Part shown: piece by piece, positions 43,118 to 52,298 of the stretch
How positions within the stretch are numbered: the first letter of the stretch is position 1
Layout of the letters: the number at the start of each line of letters is the position of its first letter
Assembly (NCBI RefSeq): GCF_017875275.1
Contig: NZ_JAGGML010000001.1
Span: 4,051,001 to 4,115,000 of the forward strand
Source: Xanthobacter flavus
GTDB taxonomy: Bacteria; Pseudomonadota; Alphaproteobacteria; Rhizobiales; Xanthobacteraceae
Direction: 5' to 3'
Length of the DNA: 64,000 nt
The notes under the pieces: model-generated
What the model was told of the DNA's origin: nothing
Seen by the model: the letters and a program-made list of their open reading frames with translations, nothing else
The model's database searches: none
Position numbers and translations under genes: made by a program

Positions 43118-44464
43118 TCAAACCGCCTTCAGCGTCTCGGCCAAGGTGGTGAGGAGGCGGTCCGCGTCCGCCGCCGAGAACACCAGCGGCGGGCGGATCT
43201 TCAGCGTGTTGGCGTGGTAGCCGGTGGCGGAGATCAGCACCCGGCGCTGGCGCAGCCCGTCCACCACGGCGAGGGCGGTGGCGGAATCCGGCGCCTTGGT
43301 CGCTTGGTCCTTCACGAACTCGACGCCGATATAGAGCCCCGCGCCCCGCACGTCGCCGATCCGCCCATCGGACTTGGCGATCTCCCGGATGCCGTCCTGG
43401 ATCATCCGGCCGATGCGGGCGGCATTCTCCTGCAACGCTTCCGAAATCAGCACATCGAAGGTCGCCCGCGCCGCCGCGATGGCAACGGTGTTGCCGCCGA
43501 AGGTGTTGAAATAGCGCATCTCGTTGCCGAAGCGCTCGATGACGTGCGGGGCCACGGCCACGGCGGCGACGGGGAAGCCGTTGCCCATCGGCTTGCCCAT
43601 GGTGACGATATCAGGCTGAAGGCCATGGCGCTGGAAGCCCCAGAGCCGGTCGCCGGACCGCCCGAACCCCGCCTGCACCTCATCGGCGATCATCACGCCG
43701 CCCGCCGCACGCACCACCTCCGCGATGGGGCCGAGGATGTCGGTGGGATCGGCATAGATGCCGTCCGACGAGAACAGCGAATCGGCGATGAAGGCGGCCA
43801 GCCCCTCGCCGCGCCGTTCCAGCTCCTCGATCTCGTATTTCAGCTGGCGGATCATCGTCGCCGCGATCTCCGCAGGGGTCATGCGGTAGGAATCGGGCGC
43901 CGGAATGCGCCGCACCCATTCGCCGAGCGGCGACTTCTTGCCGAGCGACGGCGACAGGCCGGCGGTGAGGAAGGAATTGCCGGTATAGGCCTCGGACGTG
44001 ATGACGATGCCCTTGCGCCCGGTGTGGTGCATGGCGATCCGCAGCGCGAGGTCGTTGGCCTCCGATCCCGTGCAGGTGAACATGATGTGGCGGATGGGAT
44101 CGCCGAAGGTCGGGACGATCTCGTCCGCGAAATCGAGGATGCCGTCCTGCAGATAGCGCGTGTGGGTGCAGAGCGTCTGCATCTGCTCATGCACCGCTTC
44201 GACCACGCGCGGATGGCAGTGGCCCACGGACACGACGTTGTTGTAGGCATCGAGATATTCGTTGCCCGCCTTGTCCCAGAGACGGGTGCCCTTCGCCCGG
44301 CTGATCTCCACCGGATGGGCGTACATGAGGCGATAGGCGGGGCCGAGCAGCGCCTGCCGGCGCGCCACCATGTCCTGCGTCGCGGGGTCGAGGGCGGACA
44401 TGTTGGACGGGTCGAAGCCGTTCACCATGCCGACGTTGATCTTGCGTTCCTTCACTGCGGTCAT
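43118..44464 (-). CDS. Class III PLP enzyme resembling amino-alcohol-phosphate phospho-lyases
   Basis: A 448-residue class III aminotransferase-fold protein. It has NNVVSVGHCHPRVVEAV, CTGSEANDLALRIA, IADEVQAGFGR and the Schiff-base region GKPMGNGFPVAAV. The NNV-GHCHP and GKPMGNG boxes match ethanolamine-phosphate and phosphohydroxylysine phospho-lyases better than true transaminases. It is directly upstream of a kinase-fold gene (44481-45554) in the same orientation, the combination expected for a kinase plus phospho-lyase route that eliminates phosphate and ammonia. Transamination cannot be excluded. Confidence 0.88.
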   Translation of the reverse strand: MTAVKERKINVGMVNGFDPSNMSALDPATQDMVARRQALLGPAYRLMYAHPVEISRAKGTRLWDKAGNEYLDAYNNVVSVGHCHPRVVEAVHEQMQTLCTHTRYLQDGILDFADEIVPTFGDPIRHIMFTCTGSEANDLALRIAMHHTGRKGIVITSEAYTGNSFLTAGLSPSLGKKSPLGEWVRRIPAPDSYRMTPAEIAATMIRQLKYEIEELERRGEGLAAFIADSLFSSDGIYADPTDILGPIAEVVRAAGGVMIADEVQAGFGRSGDRLWGFQRHGLQPDIVTMGKPMGNGFPVAAVAVAPHVIERFGNEMRYFNTFGGNTVAIAAARATFDVLISEALQENAARIGRMIQDGIREIAKSDGRIGDVRGAGLYIGVEFVKDQATKAPDSATALAVVDGLRQRRVLISATGYHANTLKIRPPLVFSAADADRLLTTLAETLKAV

Positions 44465-44480
44465 GTGGGAAACGCCTCCT

Positions 44481-45554
44481 TCAAACGGGCGAGGCCGCGA
44501 CGCCGAGAAAGGTCTCGCTGACCTCCTCGGCGGAGCGGCTGAGGAAATGGTCGAGCTGCGACCAGCTCTGGTGCGTGTTGCGCAGAATGTAGGTCGCGTT
44601 GTCGGGGAATTGTTCGGCCCGCCATGTGGTGATGAGGGCGCGGGCCACCACGCGGGCCATGATCATGTGCGGCAGGAGCTGCAGCTCGTCCTGCGTCAGG
44701 TCCGCGACGCCGAGATAGCCGCGCAGCAGGTCGCGGCCGGCATCGAACATGCGGTCCGAGCCCACCGGACTCAACTGGTTGAGCAGCGCCGTCGACAGGT
44801 CGATGACGATGGCGGTGCGCACCACATCGCCGAAGTCGATGATGCCGGAAATGAACTGGGGCTGACCACGGTTCACCACCACGTTCGAGCGGCTGAAATC
44901 GTTGTGCAGCACCTGCGTGCGGCAGGATGACAGCCGGCCTTCGAGGGCACGGAAGCGATCGAGCCCGCGTTCGAGCTGGCGTCGGCGCGCCCTGTCCTCC
45001 ATCCGCTCCACAAGGAAGGCGAGCTTGGGCAGATGCTGCACGTCCCAGGCGATCTCGCGGGTGTCGTGGGGGTGCGAGAAGCCCGCCATGGCGAGGCGCA
45101 GGCGGGCAAGGATGGCCCCGAGTTTCGCGCGCTCGTCCGCCGTCGCGTCGATCCGGTCGAGCGGCGTGCCGTCCAGATAGGTCAGCACCCGCACGAGCCG
45201 CACCTGCCCGTGTCCGTCCTCATGGGAGAGGAAGGCGTCGCCCGCCGCCGTGCGCACCACGCGCGGCACGGGAAGGCGGGGATCGGTTTTTGCCACGTAA
45301 TCGAGCAGTTCGGCCTGCAGCGATATCTCGCGCGGGTCCTCGTCCGGATTAGAGAATTTGGCGATGTGGCGGCCCTGCGCGCCGTCCACCAGAAAGGTGT
45401 CGTCCTTCTCGGTGTCGAGCCGCGTCAGCGTCCCTGACACGCCGAAATGACGGGCGAGAACGGAGACCGCCTCGTCCGGCGGAATGGAGCGGAAGGCGGT
45501 GGCGAGCCCTCCGGCCATGAGAAGGCGGTCGGGCGCGTGGGAGGGCGTCAGCAT
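44481..45554 (-). CDS. APH-fold phosphotransferase (hydroxylysine kinase-like)
   Basis: A 357-residue aminoglycoside-phosphotransferase-fold kinase. The N-lobe includes DTEKDDTFLVDGAQGRHIAKFSN, the catalytic loop is VLHNDFSRSNVVVN (HxDxxxxN) and the metal Asp is in IIDFGDVVRTAIVIDL. This arrangement matches hydroxylysine kinases that phosphorylate a small hydroxylated amine. Its gene is 16 bases from the phospho-lyase-like gene, which it precedes in the transcript. An antibiotic-resistance role is unlikely in this context. The start has no strong ribosome site; the ATG at 45554 gives the fullest N-lobe. Confidence 0.88.
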   Translation of the reverse strand: MLTPSHAPDRLLMAGGLATAFRSIPPDEAVSVLARHFGVSGTLTRLDTEKDDTFLVDGAQGRHIAKFSNPDEDPREISLQAELLDYVAKTDPRLPVPRVVRTAAGDAFLSHEDGHGQVRLVRVLTYLDGTPLDRIDATADERAKLGAILARLRLAMAGFSHPHDTREIAWDVQHLPKLAFLVERMEDRARRRQLERGLDRFRALEGRLSSCRTQVLHNDFSRSNVVVNRGQPQFISGIIDFGDVVRTAIVIDLSTALLNQLSPVGSDRMFDAGRDLLRGYLGVADLTQDELQLLPHMIMARVVARALITTWRAEQFPDNATYILRNTHQSWSQLDHFLSRSAEEVSETFLGVAASPV

Positions 45555-45606
45555 GTCGTGTCGTTTTTCCTCGCGGAAAGGGCGCGTTGTCGCTTCGGCC
45601 AGGGCG

Positions 45607-46353
45607 TCAGACCTTGGCGATCACGCGCTTCCTCCGGACGGGGGCGGCGGTTTCGGATTGGGGCGTCGCGCGCCCTGAAGCGTCTTGTGGCTTTTCGCCA
45701 TCGTCCTGCGGCCGGTTGGGGGCGCCCTCGGTGAGATAGGCGAGGGTCATGTCGATGATGGTCTTCCTGTGCTGTTCCAGATAATCGGAGCGCATCAGGT
45801 CGCGGTCGAAGATCATCGACAGGGTGAAGCGGTTGGAAATGTAGAAGTAGCCCATCGCTGAAATGGAGATGTAGAGGTCTATGGCGTCCACGCCCGGCCG
45901 GAACACACCCTTGCTCTCGCCCTCCCGCAGGATGACGTCCACGGCGCCGGCGAGGCGGCTGTAGAGCTGCCGGATGATGGGCGACTTGGCGACGTGGCGG
46001 CCCCGATGGATATTTTCCGAGTTCATCATCACGATGACCTCGGGCTCCTCGATGAAGGTCTGGAAGGTCGCGTCGCACAGGCGGCGGATCGCCGCCACGG
46101 GCTCAAGGCCGGTGAGCGGGATTTCCTCCTGCCGGCGGCGCATGGCCTCGTAGGTGCGCTCCAGCACCTTCACATACAGCTCCTCCTTGGAGCTGAAGTG
46201 ATGATAAAGCAGGTTCTTGCTGATCTTCGCCCGGGCGATGATGGCGTCCACCCGCGCACCGTCGTACCCCCGCCGGGCAAATTCCATCTGCGCAGCCGCG
46301 AGGATCTTGTCCTGCGTCCCGATGGAATCACGCTTGCGAGGCTTTTCACTCAC
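45607..46353 (-). CDS. TetR family transcriptional regulator
   Basis: A 248-residue repressor. The HTH is at about residues 12-60 (ILAAAQMEFARRGYDGARVDAI and ISKNLLYHHFSSKEEL), and a long C-terminal ligand domain ends in a disordered Pro/Gln/Arg tail (RRKRVIAKV). GTG at 46353 is preferred over ATG at 46377 because AAGGAAGG is spaced seven bases from it, while the ATG has no ribosome site. The C-terminal domain (TETRAc-type, MNSENIHRG) resembles RutR/pyrimidine-type regulators in length. It precedes the kinase/phospho-lyase genes on the same strand and may control them. Confidence 0.9.
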   Translation of the reverse strand: MSEKPRKRDSIGTQDKILAAAQMEFARRGYDGARVDAIIARAKISKNLLYHHFSSKEELYVKVLERTYEAMRRRQEEIPLTGLEPVAAIRRLCDATFQTFIEEPEVIVMMNSENIHRGRHVAKSPIIRQLYSRLAGAVDVILREGESKGVFRPGVDAIDLYISISAMGYFYISNRFTLSMIFDRDLMRSDYLEQHRKTIIDMTLAYLTEGAPNRPQDDGEKPQDASGRATPQSETAAPVRRKRVIAKV

Positions 46354-46408
46354 GACCGAGCCTTCCTTTTCAACCATGATCCCATGAGGATGCGCGGCAC
46401 CGCTTCCG

Positions 46409-47272
46409 TCAACCGCAAACTGTGGCGCCAGCGCGCGGTGCGACGAACGGCTCGCAGCGTTCCAGGCTGATCCGCGTGGTCTCGGCGGCGTCGCGCGTCC
46501 ACCAGTCGAGCCTGGAGAAGATCTCGATCTCGAACGGGCCGTCGTAGGCGATGTCGTCCAGGAGACGGCGATAGAAGGCGATGTCGATCACGCCGTCGCC
46601 CACCATGCCCCGGTCCTGATAGACATCCCGCGTCGGCACCAGCCAGTCGCACAGATGGAAGGTCAGGATGCGCGCGGGTCCGGCCTCCCTCAGTCCGTCC
46701 GCGAAATCCGGATCCCACCAGCAATGATAGACATCGGCCACGATGCCCGTGCCGGCGCCCATGGTCTCGACCAGATCAAGGCAGTGGCGGAAGGTATTGA
46801 GGCAGGAGCGGTCGGCCGCGAACATGGGGTGCAGGGGTTCGAGGCCGAGGGATACGCCTGCCGCGCGGGCATGCGGCAGAAGCTCGGCGAGCGCGTCCTC
46901 CACACGGTTGCGGGCGGCGCGGATATCCTTCTCGCCGGTGGCGAGGCCGCCGGGCACCACCACGAGGCTCGTCGCGCCGAGATCGTGCGCCGCATCGAGC
47001 CGCCGGCGGTTCTCGTCGATGGCCGCCGCGCGGGCGAGGGGATCGGCGAGGTTTACCCATGCGGTCGTGCACAGGCAGGGCACGAACAGGCCCGCCTCGC
47101 GGATCAGCCGCCCGGCGACGGCGGGGGCGATGCCTTCCAGATACTGGTTCCACACGCCGATGCCCCGCGCGCCGTGGCGCGCATAGGTGTCCACCGCCTC
47201 CGCGAGGGAGAGGGAGGGGGTGGTGATCTGGTTGACGGCGAAGCGGGAGAAATCGCCGGGCACGATGCTCAT
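46409..47272 (-). CDS. Sugar-phosphate isomerase/epimerase-like TIM-barrel protein
   Basis: A 287-residue xylose-isomerase-like TIM barrel (AP endonuclease family 2). Metal-site segments are SLGLEPLHPMFAADRS, GIVADVYHCWWDPD, FHLCDWLVP and GPFEIEIFS, giving the Glu/Asp/His/Glu set of the family. The ATG at 47272 overlaps the HyuB stop (ATGA), so it is made with HyuB and HyuA. A role as an epimerase or racemase that supplies the hydantoinase with one stereoisomer, or isomerises its product, is inferred from that coupling. Sequence alone does not fix the substrate. Confidence 0.87.
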   Translation of the reverse strand: MSIVPGDFSRFAVNQITTPSLSLAEAVDTYARHGARGIGVWNQYLEGIAPAVAGRLIREAGLFVPCLCTTAWVNLADPLARAAAIDENRRRLDAAHDLGATSLVVVPGGLATGEKDIRAARNRVEDALAELLPHARAAGVSLGLEPLHPMFAADRSCLNTFRHCLDLVETMGAGTGIVADVYHCWWDPDFADGLREAGPARILTFHLCDWLVPTRDVYQDRGMVGDGVIDIAFYRRLLDDIAYDGPFEIEIFSRLDWWTRDAAETTRISLERCEPFVAPRAGATVCG

Positions 47273-49011
47273 GACGCGGTCCCCGCCATGGCGCCGCGCA
47301 GCGCGGCCGTCGCCTGCGCATCGACGGCGCCGTCCACCACCAGCACGCCGAAGCCGTCGCGGGCATAGGCGGGGCTGATCTTGCCGTCCAGCACATCCTC
47401 CAGCACGGCTTCCGGCGGGCGCGTCAGGGGATCACCATAGCCGCCGCCGCCGGCCTGCTCGTGGCGGATCACCGTTCCCTTGGTCACGTTGCGCGTGACC
47501 TTGCTGGCCAGAAGCTCGAAATTGCCGGCCTCGGACAGGAGGTTCCGCGAGAGCGCGCCCGGCTTGCCGCCGAACAGGCCGTAGGGCGCATGGGCGTAAC
47601 GGTCCGCGCGCAGCTGCATCACCGCCTCGTCGGCGAGGAGGCGGTACTGGCGGACGACCCCGAGGCCGCCCCGCGTCCTGCCGGCGCCGCAGGAATCGTC
47701 GCGCAGCGCATATTCCTCGATCATGAGCGGGTAGGTCGCCTCCATGATCTCCACCGGCATGTTCGACATGTTCTGCGAGGGGTTCGTCACCGCATCGATG
47801 CCGTCCCGCGTCGCCCGCGCGCCGAGGGCGCCGTTGATCATGTCCACCACGATGAAGGGCTCGCGCGTCTCGCTGTCGTAGCCGCCGAGGCAGACGACCG
47901 TGTTGCCGCCTTCGCCCGCCGCGCACACCCGCTCGGGCACGATGCCGGCGAGGGCGCCGAGCACGGTGTCCACCACCCGGTAGCCGGTCAGGGCGCGGGC
48001 GGCGACGGGGGCGGGGAATTCGGGATTGAGCACGCTGCCCTTCGGCGCGCTCACGTCGACGCAGCGATAGAGGCCGGCGTTGTTCGGCACATCTGGGTCG
48101 AGCACGCAGCGCACGGCGAGATAGGTGGCTGACTTGACGAAGGAGAGCGTGGAATTGATCGCGCCCTTCACCTGCGGCGCCGAGCCCTCGAAATCGACAC
48201 CGATGTGATCGCCCTTGACCGTGATGGTCACATGGATCGAAATCTCGCTCTCGTCGAAACCGTCGCCGTCGATGTAGTCGGTGAAGGAATAGGCGCCATC
48301 GGGCCAGGCGGCGAAGGCCTTGCGCACGAGGCGCTCGCCATAATCGAGGAATTCGGCGAGGAATTTTTCCACCAGCGGAATGCCGTACTTCTCGGTGAGG
48401 CGCAGGAATTCGCGCTCACCAAGGGCACAGGTGGCAAGTTGCGCCTCAAGGTCGCCGATGACCAGATCGGGCAGGCGCACGTTCTTCGAGATGATGTCGA
48501 ACAGGGTCTTGTTGCGCACGCCCTTGTCGAACAGCTTCAGGGGCGGAATGCGCAGCCCTTCCTGGAAGATCTCGGTGGAATCCGAGGCGTTGGAGCCCGG
48601 CACCCGGCCGCCCACGTCGCAATGGTGGCAGATCACCACGGCATAGCCGATGTGCTGCGCCCCGTCGAAGATGGGCTTGAACATGAAGATGTCCGGCAGG
48701 TGCATCCCGCCGTCATAGGGGTCGTTCAGGATGATGACGTCGCCGGGATTGAGGTCGTCGCCATAGTGGCGCTGGATGGCCTCCATGGCGTCCGGCACGG
48801 CACCGAGGTGCAGCGCCACGGTCTTGGCCTGGGCGAGGATGCGCCCCTGCGCGTCGCACATGGTGGCAGAATAATCCAGCACGTCGCGCACGATGGGCGA
48901 GCGGGCGGTGCGCATGACCGTGTAGGCCATGTCATCGACGATGGATTCGAACGCGCTCTTGAGCACCGCGAAGGTGACGGGATCGATGGTCTTGTCGGTC
49001 TGGTCGAGCAT
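47269..49011 (-). CDS. hyuB: Hydantoinase/oxoprolinase family protein, subunit B (HyuB)
   Basis: A 580-residue HyuB-type subunit. Family segments are VRDVLDYSATMCDAQGRILAQ, NDPYDGGMHLPDIFMFKP, CHHCDVGGRVPGS and DSCGAGRTRGGLGVVRQY. With HyuA it forms an ATP-dependent enzyme that opens cyclic amides such as hydantoins or 5-oxoproline, or in related complexes carboxylates ketones. It starts 12 bases after hyuA and is coupled to the TIM-barrel gene. The divergent ABC importer at 51280 probably brings in the substrate. Confidence 0.94.
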   Translation of the reverse strand: MLDQTDKTIDPVTFAVLKSAFESIVDDMAYTVMRTARSPIVRDVLDYSATMCDAQGRILAQAKTVALHLGAVPDAMEAIQRHYGDDLNPGDVIILNDPYDGGMHLPDIFMFKPIFDGAQHIGYAVVICHHCDVGGRVPGSNASDSTEIFQEGLRIPPLKLFDKGVRNKTLFDIISKNVRLPDLVIGDLEAQLATCALGEREFLRLTEKYGIPLVEKFLAEFLDYGERLVRKAFAAWPDGAYSFTDYIDGDGFDESEISIHVTITVKGDHIGVDFEGSAPQVKGAINSTLSFVKSATYLAVRCVLDPDVPNNAGLYRCVDVSAPKGSVLNPEFPAPVAARALTGYRVVDTVLGALAGIVPERVCAAGEGGNTVVCLGGYDSETREPFIVVDMINGALGARATRDGIDAVTNPSQNMSNMPVEIMEATYPLMIEEYALRDDSCGAGRTRGGLGVVRQYRLLADEAVMQLRADRYAHAPYGLFGGKPGALSRNLLSEAGNFELLASKVTRNVTKGTVIRHEQAGGGGYGDPLTRPPEAVLEDVLDGKISPAYARDGFGVLVVDGAVDAQATAALRGAMAGTAS

Positions 49012-49023
49012 GGCGCGATCCCG

Positions 49024-51117
49024 TCAGGCGAGGGTGATCAGGAGATTGGCGTGGGCGTCGGCTTCCGCGGTGGCGCCGGGGGGCACCACGACGGTGCTGT
49101 CCGCCCCCTCGATGACAGCGGGGCCGACGATGCGCGCCGGGCAGCGCGTGCGCACATAGACCGGCGTGTCGATGTGACCCTGCTCCGCGCCGTAATAGAC
49201 CTTGCGGATGCTTTCCGGCTCGCTCGAACCCTCCACCCGCGCATGGGCAGCCCGGAAGTCGATCTTGCCGGGCCGGAGGCCGCGCCCGATGACCCTCAGG
49301 CTCACCACCTCGATGGTGTCGGAGGAGGAGTAGCTGTAGATGGCCTCATAGGCCGCCTTGAAGGCCGCGTGCAGCGCATCCCGGTCCGCCAGATACGGCA
49401 CGGAGAGGGACATTTCCTGGCCACGGAAGCGCATGTCCACCTCGCGCGTCACACTCATCAGGTGCTCGGCCACGGCCTCGCCGGCGAGGGCGGCGCGGGC
49501 ATCGGCCTCCAGCGCGGCGAAGGCCGTCTCCGCCTCGGGCGGCTGGAAATCGGCGAGCTTCACGGCGAACGGGCGGATGAAATAGCGCTCCACATCGCCC
49601 GCCAGCATGCCCATGGCGGTGAACACGCCCGGCGAGGCCGGCACCAGCACGCGGGGCATGGAGAGGAGGCGCGCGATGTCCGCCGCATGCACCGGGCCCG
49701 AGCCGCCGATGGCGACCAGTGTGAAGTCGCGCGGATCGACGCCGCGCTCCACCGTCACCGCCCGGATGGCGCGGGCCATGTTGGCGTTCACCACGTCGCG
49801 CACGCCGCAGGCGGCATCCTCGGGGGTGAGATTGAACGGGTCGGCAAGATCGCGGGCGATGGCGGCGCGGGCCGCCTCCACCGAGAGCGCGCGGGAGCCG
49901 CCGGCGAGTTGGGCGGGCAGATAACCGAGCAAAAGGTTGGCGTCCGTCACCGTGGGCCGCGAACCGCCGCTGCCGTAGCAGGCGGGGCCGGGATCGGCGC
50001 CGGCCGAGACCGGCCCGACGCGCATCAGCCCGCCCTGGTCCACATAGGCGATGGAGCCGGCGCCGGAGCCCACCTCGGCCACGTCCACCGTGGGCACGCT
50101 CATCATGTAGCCGCCGGCCTTGATGAAGCGGCTGGGCGTGGAGATGCCGGCGCGGAACTCGTATTCGCTCACCCGCGTCAGCTCGCCATTCTGCACCAGC
50201 GAGGCGGAGGCGGTGGTGCCGCCCATGTCGAACACCACGAGATCCTTGATATCCAGCGCTTCGCCGAGGCGCGAGCCGCCCACGACACCGGCCGCCCGGC
50301 CGGACGAGATGAAGAACACCGGCTTTTCACGCGCCGTGCCGGAAGAGGCGAGGGCGCCATTGGAATTGCAGACGAGCAAGGGCGCGTCGATGCCGGCATC
50401 GGCAAGGCCGCGCTCCAGCCGCGTGAGATAGGCTTCGAGCACCGGCCGCACATAGGCGTTCACGACGGTGGTGCTGGTGCGCTCGTATTCCTTCGCCTCG
50501 GGCAGCACCGAGATGGAGCTTGTGACGCGCACCTGCGGAAAGTGCTCGGCGATGAGCGTGGCGGCGCGCTGCTCGTGGGCGGGATTGCGATAGCTGTTGA
50601 GGAAGCAGACGGCGAAGGACGAAATGCCGGCATCGACCAGTTCCTGCGCAGCTTCCAGCACCGCCGCCTCATCGAGCGGCACGAGGATGGTGCCATCGGC
50701 TGCGATGCGCTCGGCCACCTCCTTGCGATGGCGACGGGCGACGAGCGGAACCGGCTTTTCCCATTGAAGATCGAACATGGACGGGGTGCGCAGCCGGCCG
50801 ATCTCCAGTACGTCGCGAAACCCCTTGGTGGTGATAAGGCCAGTGGGCGCGCCGACCTTCTGCAGCAGCGTGTTGGAGCCGACCGTGGTGCCGTGCACCA
50901 CCTCCGTCACCTCCGCGGGCGTCAGCCGGGCATCGGCGATGATGGCGGCGACACCCTCCAGAACCGCCTCCTCGGGCGCCGCGGGGGTGGAGGCGACCTT
51001 GCGGTGGAACACCGCGCCGCGTCCATCCGCGAGCACGAGGTCCGTGAAGGTGCCGCCAATATCGACGCCGATGCGCGCGCCTGTCGAGGTGCGCTCCAGG
51101 CCGGTGAGTGTCCCCAC
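49024..51117 (-). CDS. hyuA: Hydantoinase/oxoprolinase family protein, subunit A (HyuA)
   Basis: A 697-residue HyuA-type subunit with an actin/hexokinase-like ATPase fold. The N-terminal phosphate loop is RIGVDIGGTFTDLVLADG, followed by VVHGTTVGSNTLLQK, FDMGGTTASASLV near the middle and GGSGPVHAADIARLL. The GTG start at 51117 is supported by AAGGAG seven bases upstream. It works with HyuB. The divergent 162-bp region to the ABC importer carries iteron-like repeats. Whether the pair is a hydantoinase, an oxoprolinase or an acetone/acetophenone carboxylase type cannot be decided; no gamma subunit gene is adjacent. Confidence 0.94.
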   Translation of the reverse strand: MGTLTGLERTSTGARIGVDIGGTFTDLVLADGRGAVFHRKVASTPAAPEEAVLEGVAAIIADARLTPAEVTEVVHGTTVGSNTLLQKVGAPTGLITTKGFRDVLEIGRLRTPSMFDLQWEKPVPLVARRHRKEVAERIAADGTILVPLDEAAVLEAAQELVDAGISSFAVCFLNSYRNPAHEQRAATLIAEHFPQVRVTSSISVLPEAKEYERTSTTVVNAYVRPVLEAYLTRLERGLADAGIDAPLLVCNSNGALASSGTAREKPVFFISSGRAAGVVGGSRLGEALDIKDLVVFDMGGTTASASLVQNGELTRVSEYEFRAGISTPSRFIKAGGYMMSVPTVDVAEVGSGAGSIAYVDQGGLMRVGPVSAGADPGPACYGSGGSRPTVTDANLLLGYLPAQLAGGSRALSVEAARAAIARDLADPFNLTPEDAACGVRDVVNANMARAIRAVTVERGVDPRDFTLVAIGGSGPVHAADIARLLSMPRVLVPASPGVFTAMGMLAGDVERYFIRPFAVKLADFQPPEAETAFAALEADARAALAGEAVAEHLMSVTREVDMRFRGQEMSLSVPYLADRDALHAAFKAAYEAIYSYSSSDTIEVVSLRVIGRGLRPGKIDFRAAHARVEGSSEPESIRKVYYGAEQGHIDTPVYVRTRCPARIVGPAVIEGADSTVVVPPGATAEADAHANLLITLA

Positions 51118-51177
51118 GACATATCTCCTTCGTTATTGGACTGGATGGTTAGTTATGATCGCCACCTCCGTCAAGAC

Positions 51178-51212
51178 ACGATTTGCACAAACGATTTGCT
51201 GCGATTGGTGCA
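51178..51212. promoter_or_regulatory. Iteron-like repeats and inverted repeat in the hyuA/ABC divergent promoter
   Basis: ACGATTTGC occurs twice with a 13-base period (51178 and 51191), followed by a related GCGATTGGT at 51201. An inverted repeat, TGCAC (51184) / GTGCA (51208), is superimposed. This is the likely binding site of a regulator coordinating hyuAB and the importer; no regulator gene is adjacent, so the TetR at 45607 or a distant protein may act here. Confidence 0.4.
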
Positions 51213-51279
51213 TAAATCCTCTTGCATGACATATTGGACCATATAGTCTCATTTCGATGCCGAAGAGGGGATCGCAATA

Positions 51280-52281
51280 ATGAAGATGACGTCCATCGCC
51301 GCCCGTCTCGTCCGGGCCGCCGCTGCCGCCGCCTTACTGGCCGGCCCGCTCGCCGCCGGTTCCGCCGCGGCAGAGGAGAAGATGACGATCCGTCTCGATT
51401 TCTCGCCCTGGGGCGTGCATGCGGGCATGCACCTCGCCAAGGAGAAGGGCTGGTTCAAGGATGCCGGCCTCGACGTGGATATCCAGGACGGTCGTGGCTC
51501 CGGCAACACGCTGCAGCTGGTGAATGCGGGGCAGGTGGACGTGGGCCAGATCCAGGTCGGTCTCCTGCCGCAGGCGCGCGAGAACGGCTCCACCGCCAAG
51601 GCGTTCGCCGGCTTCGACAAGAGGACCGACCTCGCGGTCCTCGTCGATCAGGATTCGCCCGTCGCCAAGGTCGCCGACTTCAAGGGCAAGAGCCTCGTGG
51701 TCTTCGCCGCGAGCCCCTGGGCGCCCTTCATCGATTACTGGCTCAAGCAGGGCGGGCTCGATCGCACCACGGTCAACGTGATGTTCGTGGACCCGGCCGC
51801 CGTGTGGGGCACCTACACCGCCAAGCGGGCGGACGGCCTCATGTCCACCGAGCCCTCCGCCATTCCCGTCGCCGCCGCGAACCGTCCCTCCAAGGCCATC
51901 CTTGCCGAAGATGTGGGCATCACCTTCCCGAGCTACGGCCTCATCGCCACCGAGAAGACGATCGAGAGCCGCAAGGAGGCGCTGAAGAAGCTGGTCGAGG
52001 TGCAGCAGAAGGCGTGGGCCTACATCCGCGACGGCCACATCGACGAGGCGGCCGACGCCATCATCAAGCAGCGTCCCAACGCCAAGCTGGACAAGAAGGT
52101 GCTGGCCGACCAGATCAAGCTCACCATCGACTTCTTCGACACGCCCAACACCAAGGGCAAGCCCATCGGCTACCAGTCGCCCGAAGACTGGGCGAAGGCG
52201 GCGAAGTCGGCGGTGGATGCTGGCGCCATCAAGCCCGGCACGGACCCCGCCACCTACTTCACCAACGAGTTCATCCAGTGA
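51280..52281 (+). CDS. NMT1/SsuA-type ABC transporter substrate-binding protein
   Basis: A 333-residue type II periplasmic binding protein. The signal peptide covers about residues 1-31 (basic start, hydrophobic Ala/Leu run, ending SAAAEE). The NMT1/THI5-like core has RLDFSPWGVHAGMHLAKEKGWFKDAGL near residues 38-64 and GQVDVGQIQVGLL. Such proteins bind pyrimidine precursors, aliphatic sulfonates or hydantoins. It heads the importer operon with ATPase and permease and is divergent from hyuA, so a cyclic ureide or similar N-compound is the likely ligand. Confidence 0.93.
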   Translation: MKMTSIAARLVRAAAAAALLAGPLAAGSAAAEEKMTIRLDFSPWGVHAGMHLAKEKGWFKDAGLDVDIQDGRGSGNTLQLVNAGQVDVGQIQVGLLPQARENGSTAKAFAGFDKRTDLAVLVDQDSPVAKVADFKGKSLVVFAASPWAPFIDYWLKQGGLDRTTVNVMFVDPAAVWGTYTAKRADGLMSTEPSAIPVAAANRPSKAILAEDVGITFPSYGLIATEKTIESRKEALKKLVEVQQKAWAYIRDGHIDEAADAIIKQRPNAKLDKKVLADQIKLTIDFFDTPNTKGKPIGYQSPEDWAKAAKSAVDAGAIKPGTDPATYFTNEFIQ

Positions 52282-52298
52282 ACGCGCACGTCGCCTCG

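Noticed and set aside
44481-45554. Aminoglycoside resistance kinase
   Set aside because: Although the fold is APH-like, the neighbouring phospho-lyase-type PLP gene and metabolic context fit a metabolic kinase better.
48205-51246. A 1013-residue open frame on the plus strand
   Set aside because: It is the antisense of hyuB and hyuA, with repetitive Gly/His/Asp/Arg composition and no domain. The minus-strand genes have clear family motifs.
51222-52298. Apparent N-terminal extension of the ATPase by over 350 residues
   Set aside because: The extension is an out-of-frame reading of the binding-protein gene. The ABC ATPase domain starts after 52278.
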